Shown here: in pieces, positions 46,515-55,278 of the stretch
Position numbering within the stretch: the first letter of the stretch is position 1
Layout of the letters: each line of letters begins with the position of its first letter
Origin: Dichotomicrobium sp964540795
GTDB taxonomy: Bacteria; Pseudomonadota; Alphaproteobacteria; Rhizobiales; Rhodomicrobiaceae
DNA length: 55,278 nt
Direction of reading: 5' to 3'
Assembly (NCBI GenBank): GCA_964540795.1
Contig: CAZINX010000014.1
Span: forward strand, 1-55,278
Made by a program: the position numbers and the translations under genes
The notes under the pieces: generated by a model
What the model was told of the DNA's origin: nothing
Database searches by the model: none
Seen by the model: the letters and a program-made list of their open reading frames with translations, nothing else

Positions 46515-47231
46515 TCAGCCCGTGAGGCTGTCGCGCAGACCGGTTCCCGCCAGCGCGTCGATCAGCGCGGCAAAGGGATAAATCAGCGCGCTCCACGGCC
46601 CGATGCCGCTGCCGGCCTCGATGATCTCGGGAAACACGATAAACCGATAATAAAGCCAGGCGAAGGCCACCGGCGCGAACACGCTTAACACGCGCGCGAA
46701 GGCGTGTTGCGCGAGCCTTGGCGCCAGACGGTCCGCCAGCCGGTATGCCACACCGTCCCATGCGCGCGGCGCGTCGATCAGCCGGAGCGCCTGCAACAGT
46801 AGCGCGCCGATCGCCGTGTTGCGCCCGTCCGGCCCGGTGAAGGTCTCGCGCAGTTGCCGGTGAATGCGCCCGTACAGATAAAACCGCGCCAGCCCGACCG
46901 GGCCTTGCCGCGTCGTCAGCCACACCGCCGCGATTTCGCGCCATGCCCAAAGCCCGGCGATGACCAGCCATGCGCCATAGGCGTAAATTGCCAGCACCAG
47001 CGTTGTCGTGACCAGCAGCCGCGTCTCGTCCGCCGCGATCGCGCCGCCCGCCCACCGGGCCAGCGCCAGCAGCGCGATGAACACGACGATGTGCAACAGG
47101 AAGTCGCGCAGCCACGCATGGATCGCCGCATCGACCTCCGCCGTCGCCAGCCGCTCCAGCAGCATCTCGCCCTGGTCCGCCGCCGATTGCAGGCGGCTCT
47201 GCAGCGACTTGCGCAGCGTATCGAAAACCAT
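46515..47231 (-). CDS. Unrecognised multi-pass membrane protein
   Basis: I do not recognise this 238-residue protein. Residues 1-40 are polar and helical. Two hydrophobic segments follow at about 44-66 (LLHIVVFIALLALARWAGG) and 73-95 (LVTTTLVLAIYAYGAWLVIA). A basic soluble middle part (about 96-180) has RFYLYGRIHRQLRETF. A third segment lies at 183-206 (SVFAPVAFAWLYYRFIVF), then a weaker one near 214-229. It is divergent from the DUF697 GTPase gene with a 162-base gap, and a shared membrane-linked task is possible but only inferred. Confidence 0.7.
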   Translation of the reverse strand: MVFDTLRKSLQSRLQSAADQGEMLLERLATAEVDAAIHAWLRDFLLHIVVFIALLALARWAGGAIAADETRLLVTTTLVLAIYAYGAWLVIAGLWAWREIAAVWLTTRQGPVGLARFYLYGRIHRQLRETFTGPDGRNTAIGALLLQALRLIDAPRAWDGVAYRLADRLAPRLAQHAFARVLSVFAPVAFAWLYYRFIVFPEIIEAGSGIGPWSALIYPFAALIDALAGTGLRDSLTG

Positions 47232-47320
47232 GGTTCGGGTCCGGCCTTCGCGTTAGAGTCGTGAGTAGAGCCTGTTCATCAAACACGGAGTCATCGATCA
47301 AGCTCTTGCTCTTTATTTTA

Positions 47321-47368
47321 TCGCACTTTCGGACGCAAAACCGGTGCCCACTTTTGCTGAAAGTGCTT
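47321..47368. repeat. Short palindromic repeat between membrane protein and GTPase genes
   Basis: Outer arms GCACTTTC (47323-47330) and GAAAGTGC (47359-47366) enclose inner arms GCAAAA (47335-47340) and TTTTGC (47352-47357). It resembles the GCACTTTCGGACGCAAAACC element dispersed in Rhizobiales genomes. It lies 28 bases upstream of the GTPase start, so it may be in the leader. Confidence 0.6.
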
Positions 47369-47393
47369 TATATCAAACCGGGAGCCGTCACAC

Positions 47394-49109
47394 ATGCCGA
47401 TCCTCGCGCATCTCGATGCGGCGCTGGACGATGCGGAAAGCTGGGCGGGGCTGTTCGCCGCCGCGAACGATGACGAGCTGGCCCCGATCGCGGAGGTTGT
47501 CGTGCCCTATGCGCCGGCTGGCGAGGCGCGCGACCGGGAGCGGCTGGCGGCGGGCGCGGCGGCGCTGGCGGTGAAGGCGCACGGCCAGCCCGGTCCGTTG
47601 GCGCTGGCCCGCTGGGCGGCGCGCCGGCTGGGCGCGCAGCCGGAGACGCCGGAGGCGCTCGGAGAGGTTGATGCCTGGCTCTTGAGCCTGACCATGGCGT
47701 CGGCGGGCCTCGATGTGGCGACGCAGCAGCCCGCGCGTGATGCGGTTGTGAACGCGCTGCCCAGCGTCATTCCACAGGGATCGGACGCCGTAAGGACCGC
47801 GCTGCGCCTTGCGCTGGAAGCGGCCATTCTGCGCCGGGCGAAGCGCGCGCGCTTCTACCGGCTTGGGCGGTGGCTGGGCCTCGGCGCGCGCGGTAAACCG
47901 GCCCTTCTGCCGGACCCGGCTGCCATCCGCGCCACTGAGCCGGAAGCCGCCGGCCCGCGCTGGCGCGACCTGATGGACGCGGCTGGCAAGGTGCCGCTTG
48001 ACATGTGGGAGCAGCGGCTGAAGGAGGCGCGCGCCGAACTCGGCCGCTTCAACATCGTCGTCGCGGGGCGCACGGGCGTTGGCAAGACCACGCTTATCGG
48101 CGCGGTGTTCGGCAAGGAGGTCGGCGACACGCTGGCGGGCCGTCCGCGCACGCGCGGCCGCATCTGGTACCCGGAAGAGCCGGGCGAAAAGGACATCCTC
48201 CGCGTCTGCGACACCGAGGGGCTGGAGATCGAGCGGTTCCGCGAGACGCTGGATAATCTCCGCCAGGAAATCGCCGCAGCAAACAAGTCTGACGACCCGT
48301 TCGATCATATCCACGCTGCGTGGCTATGCATCGACGAGCCGTCGCTCACTGTCCAGCCCGGCGAGGAAAAGGCCGTCGCGCTGTTCCGCGAATTCGGCAT
48401 CCCTGTCATCTGCGTGCTGACCAAGGCGGGCATGGCGCCCGGCTTTCACGAGCGGGTGCGCGACATCCTGCCCGACTGCGCGGCGGTGGTGCGCGTGCGT
48501 GCGCTGGCGATCGAGATCGAGGGCCAGACCTTTCAGCCGATGGGGCTGGACGATCTGATGGCCGAGACCGAGCGGGTGATCCCCGACGAGGCCGAGCGGG
48601 CATTCGCGCTGGCCTCGCGCAATCTGGACGCGATGTCAGCGAAAGCGATGCAAACCGTTCGGGGTGCAGCGGCGGCTGCCGGAGCCACGGGCGCGACGCC
48701 GCTGCCGCTCGCCGACGCCGCCGGGGTGTTTGGCGTGCAGGCCGGCATGATCGTGCGCGTCTCGCTGCAGATGGGCGTACCGCTGGAGCGCGGCGACCTG
48801 CGCAAGCTGGCGGGCACGCTTCTGGGCGCACTCGGACTGACGGCCAGCGGGCGGTTCCTCGCGGGGCGCGCGATCAAGCTCATTCCCGGCATCGGCACGC
48901 TCGCCGGCTCCGCCATCACCGGGGCGACGGCGGCCGCCTTGACCTACGGCCTCGGCCACGCATATGTCGCCTATCTGCGCCGATTCCATAAAAACAACCA
49001 GCGGATGCCGCGATCCGACGAGATTATCGCGGGCTTCACCGAGTTCTGGCGCGACTGGCGCGGCAAACATGAACCGCCGCCCCCGGCCGCATTGCACCCT
49101 CAATCCTGA
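47394..49109 (+). CDS. GTPase with DUF697 domain and unrecognised N-terminal domain
   Basis: This 571-residue protein has an Era-like G domain: Walker A GRTGVGKT at 225-232, G3 DTEG at 273-276, and at the usual G4 place TKAG (343-346) instead of NKxD. After it, TPLPLADAAGVFGVQAGMIV and AIKLIPGIGTLAGSAITGAT form a DUF697 region (about 425-530), two hydrophobic helices also found in YcjF-like proteins and thought to touch membranes. Residues 1-200 are an Ala/Leu-rich helical domain I do not recognise. ATG at 47394 follows GGGAG. It is divergent from a membrane-protein gene and 57 bases upstream of lepB, with which it may be read. The cellular role is unknown; stress or membrane remodelling is a guess. 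Confidence 0.82.
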   Translation: MPILAHLDAALDDAESWAGLFAAANDDELAPIAEVVVPYAPAGEARDRERLAAGAAALAVKAHGQPGPLALARWAARRLGAQPETPEALGEVDAWLLSLTMASAGLDVATQQPARDAVVNALPSVIPQGSDAVRTALRLALEAAILRRAKRARFYRLGRWLGLGARGKPALLPDPAAIRATEPEAAGPRWRDLMDAAGKVPLDMWEQRLKEARAELGRFNIVVAGRTGVGKTTLIGAVFGKEVGDTLAGRPRTRGRIWYPEEPGEKDILRVCDTEGLEIERFRETLDNLRQEIAAANKSDDPFDHIHAAWLCIDEPSLTVQPGEEKAVALFREFGIPVICVLTKAGMAPGFHERVRDILPDCAAVVRVRALAIEIEGQTFQPMGLDDLMAETERVIPDEAERAFALASRNLDAMSAKAMQTVRGAAAAAGATGATPLPLADAAGVFGVQAGMIVRVSLQMGVPLERGDLRKLAGTLLGALGLTASGRFLAGRAIKLIPGIGTLAGSAITGATAAALTYGLGHAYVAYLRRFHKNNQRMPRSDEIIAGFTEFWRDWRGKHEPPPPAALHPQS

Positions 49110-49166
49110 GCGTCTATACCCAGCGGCATCGACTAACCGTCAACAGCACCCAGCAGGAGCGAACGT

Positions 49167-49925
49167 ATGAGCGTCGACGCAAACTCGGATGAGAAGAGCA
49201 CATTCTGGGAGACTGTGCGCGTCGTCGTCATTGCCCTGCTGCTCGCGTTTCTCGTGCGGATCTTCCTCTATCAGCCGTTCAATATCCCGTCCGGCTCGAT
49301 GAAGCCGACGCTGTTGATCGGCGATTATCTGTTCGTCTCCAAATTCAGCTACGGCTACAGCCAGTATTCCTTCCCGTTCGGGCTGGCGTCTTTTGACGGA
49401 CGCCTGTTTTCGAACAAGCCGGAGCGCGGCGATGTGGCGGTTTTCAAGCTGCCGCGCGACAACAACAGCGATTACATCAAGCGGATCGTCGGTCTGCCGG
49501 GCGACAGCGTGCAGATGATCGACGGCGTGCTTCACATCAACGGCGAGGCGGTCGAGCGCGAGCGCCTCTCGGACTTCACGCTGGAACTGGGCCGGGAACG
49601 CACGCGCGAGGTACGCCGCTACCGGGAGACGCTGCCGAACGGCGTCAGCTACGAGACGCTGGATGTCTTCAACAACCGGCCGGGCGATAACACGGATGTG
49701 TATGTCGTCCCCGAGGGGCATTACTTTATGCTGGGCGACAACCGGGACAATTCCTCGGACAGCCGCTTCTTCGGGGCGCGTGGCGTCGGCTTCGTGCCGG
49801 AGGAGAACCTGATCGGTCGCGCCGAAATCACCTTCTTCTCGGTCAGCCCCGACAGCAGCCTGTTCGAGTTCTGGGAGTGGCCATTCGTGATCCGCTGGTC
49901 GCGTCTGTTCCAGGTGATCGAATAG
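49167..49925 (+). CDS. lepB: Signal peptidase I
   Basis: This 252-residue membrane protease removes signal peptides from exported proteins. One N-terminal membrane segment (about 16-34) precedes the catalytic S44 (PSGSMKPTL) and K105 (DYIKRIVGLPGD). Other family boxes are GDYLFVSKFSYG, RGDVAVFKLP and MLGDNRDNSSDSRFFG. An AGGAG ribosome site precedes the ATG. rnc starts five bases after the stop, beginning the lepB-rnc-era-recO operon conserved in Rhizobiales. Confidence 0.96.
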   Translation: MSVDANSDEKSTFWETVRVVVIALLLAFLVRIFLYQPFNIPSGSMKPTLLIGDYLFVSKFSYGYSQYSFPFGLASFDGRLFSNKPERGDVAVFKLPRDNNSDYIKRIVGLPGDSVQMIDGVLHINGEAVERERLSDFTLELGRERTREVRRYRETLPNGVSYETLDVFNNRPGDNTDVYVVPEGHYFMLGDNRDNSSDSRFFGARGVGFVPEENLIGRAEITFFSVSPDSSLFEFWEWPFVIRWSRLFQVIE

Positions 49926-49930
49926 GACAG

Positions 49931-50635
49931 GTGGCTCAACTGAGCGCGCAAGACACGCTGCCCCGACGGCTGGGCTATGAATTCGCCGATCCCGCTTTGC
50001 TGCGTCTGGCGCTGACGCATCCCAGCGCGCAGAGCGCGCCTGGCGGCCCGGACTATCAGCGGCTCGAATTCCTCGGCGACAGGGTGCTCGGTCTGGTCAT
50101 CGCCGAAGACCTCTACAAGACCTTTCCCCACGAAAGCGAAGGCGCGCTTGCCCGGCGCTACAATGATCTGGTCCACCGCGACACCTGCGCCGACATCGCG
50201 CGGGCGTTCGACCTCGGCCCCCACGTGCACATGAGCGATGCGGAGGCGGCGAGCGGCGGCGCGCAGAAGGCCGCGGTTCTGGCTGATGTCTGCGAGTCGG
50301 TGATCGGCGCGGTGTTCCTCGACGGCGGCTACGATGCGGCGCGCGCGCTGATCCGCCGGCTCTGGGGCAAGCGGCTAAGCGAACCCGGCCCGGTGCCGAT
50401 CGACCCCAAAACCGCCCTGCAGGAATGGGCGCAGGGCATGAAACGGCCCTTGCCCGAATATAATGAAATCGCGCGCTCGGGACCGGATCATGCGCCACGG
50501 TTCACCGTGGAGGCGCGCGTGGAGGGCTACGAGCCGGCGCGCGGGACGGGCGCGAGCAAGCGCGCCGCGCAAGAGGCGGCCGCGACGAAGATTCTCGTGC
50601 GCGAGGGCGTCTGGCCGGAGAGCAAGGGTGAGTGA
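49931..50635 (+). CDS. rnc: Ribonuclease III
   Basis: This 234-residue enzyme cleaves double-stranded RNA in rRNA and mRNA maturation. The catalytic motif is RLEFLGDRVLGL (44-55), and VLADVCESVIGAVFLDGG carries the second acidic pair. A C-terminal double-stranded RNA-binding domain follows (from about 158: KTALQEWAQ, then GASKRAAQEAAA). GTG at 49931 has AGGA eight bases before it and matches the family N-terminus; the frame is open to 49877 inside lepB. It overlaps era by eight bases. Confidence 0.95.
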   Translation: MAQLSAQDTLPRRLGYEFADPALLRLALTHPSAQSAPGGPDYQRLEFLGDRVLGLVIAEDLYKTFPHESEGALARRYNDLVHRDTCADIARAFDLGPHVHMSDAEAASGGAQKAAVLADVCESVIGAVFLDGGYDAARALIRRLWGKRLSEPGPVPIDPKTALQEWAQGMKRPLPEYNEIARSGPDHAPRFTVEARVEGYEPARGTGASKRAAQEAAATKILVREGVWPESKGE

Positions 50636-51566
50636 GGCGGAAAAGGCGGACACGCCAGAGACCGAGCAGGGCGAGACCGCTTGTGGCTTCGCCGCTATCA
50701 TCGGCGCGCCGAACGCAGGCAAATCGACACTGACCAACCAGCTTGTCGGCTCCAAGGTCACCATCGTCACGCACAAGGTCCAGACGACGCGCGCCCGTCT
50801 GCGCGGCATCCTGATCGCCGGCAACACGCAGATCATTCTCGTCGATACGCCTGGCATCTTCCGCCCGCGCCGCCGGCTCGACCGCGCGATGGTGGACACG
50901 GCCTGGAACGAAGCGCTTGATGCCGATGTGGTCGTGCTGCTCGTGGATGCGCAAAAGGGCCTGGATGAACAGTTGGAGGCAATTCTCGACCGGCTCTCCC
51001 GCATCGAGAAGCCTGTGGCGCTGGCCCTCAACAAGATCGACCGGGTTCGCAAGGACCGCCTGTTGGAACTAACAGCGCAGCTCACGTCGCGGGTGGATTT
51101 CGATCAGGTATTCATGATTTCGGCGCTGACCGGCGACGGCGTGGCCGACCTGCGCGACTGGCTCGCGGAAGCGATGCCGCCCGGCCCCTGGCTCTACCCG
51201 GAAGACCAGATCGCCGATGCGCCGATGCGCGTGATGGCCGCGGAGGTCACGCGCGAAAAGGCCTTTCTGCGCCTGCATGACGAACTGCCTTATGAATCGA
51301 CTGTCGAGACGACCGATTTCAGGTATCTCAAGGATGGCGCGATCCGCATCGAGCAGATCATTTACGTCGCGCGCCCCAGCCAGAAAAAGATCGTGCTGGG
51401 GGCGGGCGGCCGCACCATCAAGCAGATTTCGATGGAGGCGCGGCAGGATCTGAGCGCGCAACTTGGGACGCCGGTGCATCTGTTCCTGCAGGTGAAGGTG
51501 CGCGAGCATTGGGCGGAAGACCCCTCGCTTTACGCGGCGATTGGGCTGGAATATCCGAAGCGATAA
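50628..51566 (+). CDS. era: GTPase Era
   Basis: This 312-residue GTPase assists 30S ribosome assembly and 16S rRNA maturation. The G domain has GAPNAGKS (26-33), VDTPG (72-76) and NKID (135-138). The C-terminal KH domain (about 210-300) includes SQKKIVLGAGGRTIKQIS. The start is GTG at 50628, overlapping the rnc stop by eight bases; the open frame from 50463 runs inside rnc and is not used. recO follows three bases after the stop. Confidence 0.95.
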   Translation: MSEAEKADTPETEQGETACGFAAIIGAPNAGKSTLTNQLVGSKVTIVTHKVQTTRARLRGILIAGNTQIILVDTPGIFRPRRRLDRAMVDTAWNEALDADVVVLLVDAQKGLDEQLEAILDRLSRIEKPVALALNKIDRVRKDRLLELTAQLTSRVDFDQVFMISALTGDGVADLRDWLAEAMPPGPWLYPEDQIADAPMRVMAAEVTREKAFLRLHDELPYESTVETTDFRYLKDGAIRIEQIIYVARPSQKKIVLGAGGRTIKQISMEARQDLSAQLGTPVHLFLQVKVREHWAEDPSLYAAIGLEYPKR

Positions 51567-51569
51567 CCC

Positions 51570-52307
51570 ATGCAGTGGACGGATGAAGGCATCGTGCTGT
51601 CGGTGCGCCCGCACGGCGAGACGGCCGCTATCGCCGAGCTGATGACGCGGTACCGGGGGCGGCATCTCGGGCTGGTGCATGGCGGCCGCTCGCGCAGGCT
51701 GCGCCCCGTTCTGCAGCCGGGCAACGCGGTGCGCGCGGTCTGGCGGGCGCGGCTGGCCGAGCATCTGGGCGTGATGACGGTCGAGGCCGAGACGTCTTAT
51801 GCCGCTGCCGCGATGAGCGACCGGCTGGCGCTGCTGGGCCTGAGTTCGGCGTGCTATCTGGCGCGGCTTTTGCCCGAGCGCGAGCCTCACCCGGAGGTCT
51901 ACGAGAGCTTGCAGGGACTCATGGCGGCGTTGCCGGAGCGGGACCTGTGGCCGGCGCTGCTGGTGAGGTGGGAACTGGCGCTGATCGGCGACCTGGGCTT
52001 CGGGCTGGATCTGACCCGGTGCGCGGCGAGCGGCGCGCGAAGCAAGCTGCGCTATGTCTCGCCGAAGTCGGGCCGCGCGGTGAGCGCAGAGGCGGGCGCG
52101 CCTTATCATGACAAGCTGTTGCCGCTGCCGCCGTTCCTCGCCGGCGACGATGCGCCGCCAACGCGCGCGGATATCTGCGCGGGCCTGCGGCTGACCGGCT
52201 ATTTCCTCGACAGGTGGGTGCTTGCGCCGGGCGAGATGCACCTGCCCGACGCTCGCGTGCGCCTGCTCGCCCAATTTGAGAAGGCGGCATCGCCCGCCGA
52301 AGGCTGA
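51570..52307 (+). CDS. recO: DNA repair protein RecO
   Basis: This 245-residue protein loads RecA in the RecFOR gap-repair pathway. The N-terminal OB domain starts MQWTDEGIVLSVRPHGETAA. The helical C-terminal part has the family block DLTRCAASGARSKLRYVSPK, then GRAVS and LLPLPPFL. A full zinc-binding cysteine cluster is not present, as usual in this group. It is the last gene of the lepB operon; a weak hairpin with a short T-run follows at 52333-52360. Confidence 0.93.
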   Translation: MQWTDEGIVLSVRPHGETAAIAELMTRYRGRHLGLVHGGRSRRLRPVLQPGNAVRAVWRARLAEHLGVMTVEAETSYAAAAMSDRLALLGLSSACYLARLLPEREPHPEVYESLQGLMAALPERDLWPALLVRWELALIGDLGFGLDLTRCAASGARSKLRYVSPKSGRAVSAEAGAPYHDKLLPLPPFLAGDDAPPTRADICAGLRLTGYFLDRWVLAPGEMHLPDARVRLLAQFEKAASPAEG

Positions 52308-52332
52308 GACGATTTTCGCTTGACCACCGGCC

Positions 52333-52360
52333 ACGGCCGCGTTTTGCGAGCAGGCCGTTT
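52333..52360 (+). terminator. Possible terminator of the lepB-rnc-era-recO operon
   Basis: ACGGCC (52333-52338) pairs with GGCCGT (52353-52358) and is followed by a short T-run. The loop is 14 bases, so this is a weak candidate. Confidence 0.35.
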
Positions 52361-52417
52361 GTGTTACGTTCCAACAATCGCCGAGGATCAGGTAACTGTG
52401 AGGAAGAGGGGAACCAG

Positions 52418-52774
52418 ATGAAAACATTTTTCACGTCAATCTGCGCCGCGCTGCTGATCGCGGCCGGTTTCGCCGGCACGGCTTCGGCGGCCCAGGTGGA
52501 GGCGCCGGTGTCCGCGCTGCCAGCGGGCATGGAAGCCCCGGCCGGTGTTGACGGTGTCCGCGTGGCGGATGCGGGCGATTTCGGCGCGGGCGTGGCTGTC
52601 GGCGTGATCGGCTCGCTCATCGCGCAGGGTGTCGCCGAGGAGCGCGCCCGCCGCTATCGCCGCGAGGAATGGCGCTGGCGCAAGTGCGACCGCGAGTTCC
52701 GCTCATTCGAGTGGGACACGGGCATGTACACCACCTATGGCGGTGAGCGCCGCCTCTGCCCGTATCTGCGTTAA
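52418..52774 (+). CDS. BA14K-like small secreted protein
   Basis: This 118-residue protein has a signal peptide (MKTFFTSICAALLIAAGFAG, cleavage near residue 24) and a second hydrophobic stretch at about 55-72. The C-terminal block WRKCDREFRSFEWDTGMYTT followed by RRLCPYLR matches the BA14K-like family of Rhizobiales, with two cysteines in the usual places. BA14K of Brucella is an immunoreactive, lectin-like protein; the role here is unknown. A GAGG ribosome site precedes ATG at 52418. It stands between the lepB operon and the convergent parC. Confidence 0.78.
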   Translation: MKTFFTSICAALLIAAGFAGTASAAQVEAPVSALPAGMEAPAGVDGVRVADAGDFGAGVAVGVIGSLIAQGVAEERARRYRREEWRWRKCDREFRSFEWDTGMYTTYGGERRLCPYLR

Positions 52775-52846
52775 GCGCGCGGTTTTGATCAGTCAGCATC
52801 AGGTCACGCCTGTGCTCGGGCTTGACGCGGGAAAGCGCAGTCCAAC

Positions 52847-52928
52847 GTCATCACCGGGCTTGACCCGGTGATCCAATCGCAAGGGCGACCGCTTGTTTCT
52901 GGATTGCCGGATCAAGTCCGGCAATGAC
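52847..52928. repeat. Palindromic repetitive element with two hairpins
   Basis: The element runs from GTCAT (52847-52851) to ATGAC (52924-52928). Hairpin 1 has arms TCACCGGG (52851-52858) and CCCGGTGA (52864-52871); hairpin 2 has ATTGCCGGA (52903-52911) and TCCGGCAAT (52917-52925). Both loops read CTTGA or TCAAG. This double-hairpin unit is a very common alphaproteobacterial intergenic repeat. Confidence 0.75.
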
Positions 52929-52995
52929 GAAAAAGGAGCTTTTGCCACTTGTTGGACATTGCGGCCAACGGTGAAGCTGACGATTAACGAATAAG

Positions 52996-53022
52996 CGCGG
53001 CTGGATTTTCCGGCCGCGTTTT

Positions 53023-53024
<2 letters not shown>
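52996..53024 (+). terminator. Rho-independent terminator between BA14K-like gene and parC
   Basis: CGCGGCTGG (52996-53004) pairs with CCGGCCGCG (53010-53018), nine pairs with one G-T wobble, around ATTTT, and is followed by six T on the plus strand. The T-run touches the parC stop codon. Confidence 0.8.
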
Positions 53025-55275
<2,251 letters not shown>

Positions 55276-55278
55276 GGG

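Overview
The window reads as a piece of chromosome from a high-GC alphaproteobacterium, most likely of the order Hyphomicrobiales (Rhizobiales). The basis is gene order and families: valS-popZ-tolC, a CinA-like protein next to sfsA-map-radC, lepB-rnc-era-recO beside parC, a PleC/PdhS-type histidine kinase, a LiuR-type MerR regulator, an ExoR-like Sel1 protein, a BA14K-like secreted protein, a B12-dependent ribonucleotide reductase, and short palindromic repeats of kinds common in this group. No tRNA, rRNA, CRISPR array, transposase or prophage was seen.

Layout. 1-4.4 kb: anchored thermonuclease-like protein, pyruvate phosphate dikinase and a gamma-glutamylcyclotransferase-like protein. 4.7-9.5 kb: three tandem paralogous TRAP substrate-binding proteins without permease genes, then a metallophosphoesterase. 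9.5-14.8 kb: a long leader carrying a candidate tandem NrdR site, class II ribonucleotide reductase nrdJ, a strong terminator and an unrecognised protein with an acidic tail. 14.8-18.4 kb: CinA-like protein, sfsA, map, radC and two palindromic repeats. 18.4-26.9 kb: a lipid-metabolism block with a dedicated ketosynthase/acyl carrier protein pair, a LiuR-type regulator, and a beta-oxidation operon (fadE, fadJ, thiolase) with a near-perfect palindromic operator in front of it. 27-32.3 kb: Nudix hydrolase, glutathionyl-hydroquinone reductase, GNAT acetyltransferase, ExoR-like Sel1 protein and ilvD. 32.6-41.2 kb: valS, popZ, tolC and an orphan histidine kinase whose promoter carries three GANTC sites. 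41.4-47.2 kb: SCO-type copper chaperone, intracellular PHB depolymerase with an upstream dyad, acetyltransferase, small secreted protein, a higBA toxin-antitoxin pair enclosed by two copies of the phzF 3-prime end, phzF and a membrane protein. 47.4-55.3 kb: a DUF697 GTPase, lepB-rnc-era-recO, a BA14K-like protein and parC.

Together these are mostly housekeeping genes (translation, division and polarity, repair, dNTP supply) with carbon-storage and fatty-acid functions. The accessory signals are the TRAP binding-protein trio, the higBA insertion and the GTPase/membrane-protein pair. The most interesting regulatory signals are the palindromes upstream of fadE and phaZ, the NrdR-like tandem site and the GANTC cluster. 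All starts, motifs and alignments were read by eye; no database search was run.
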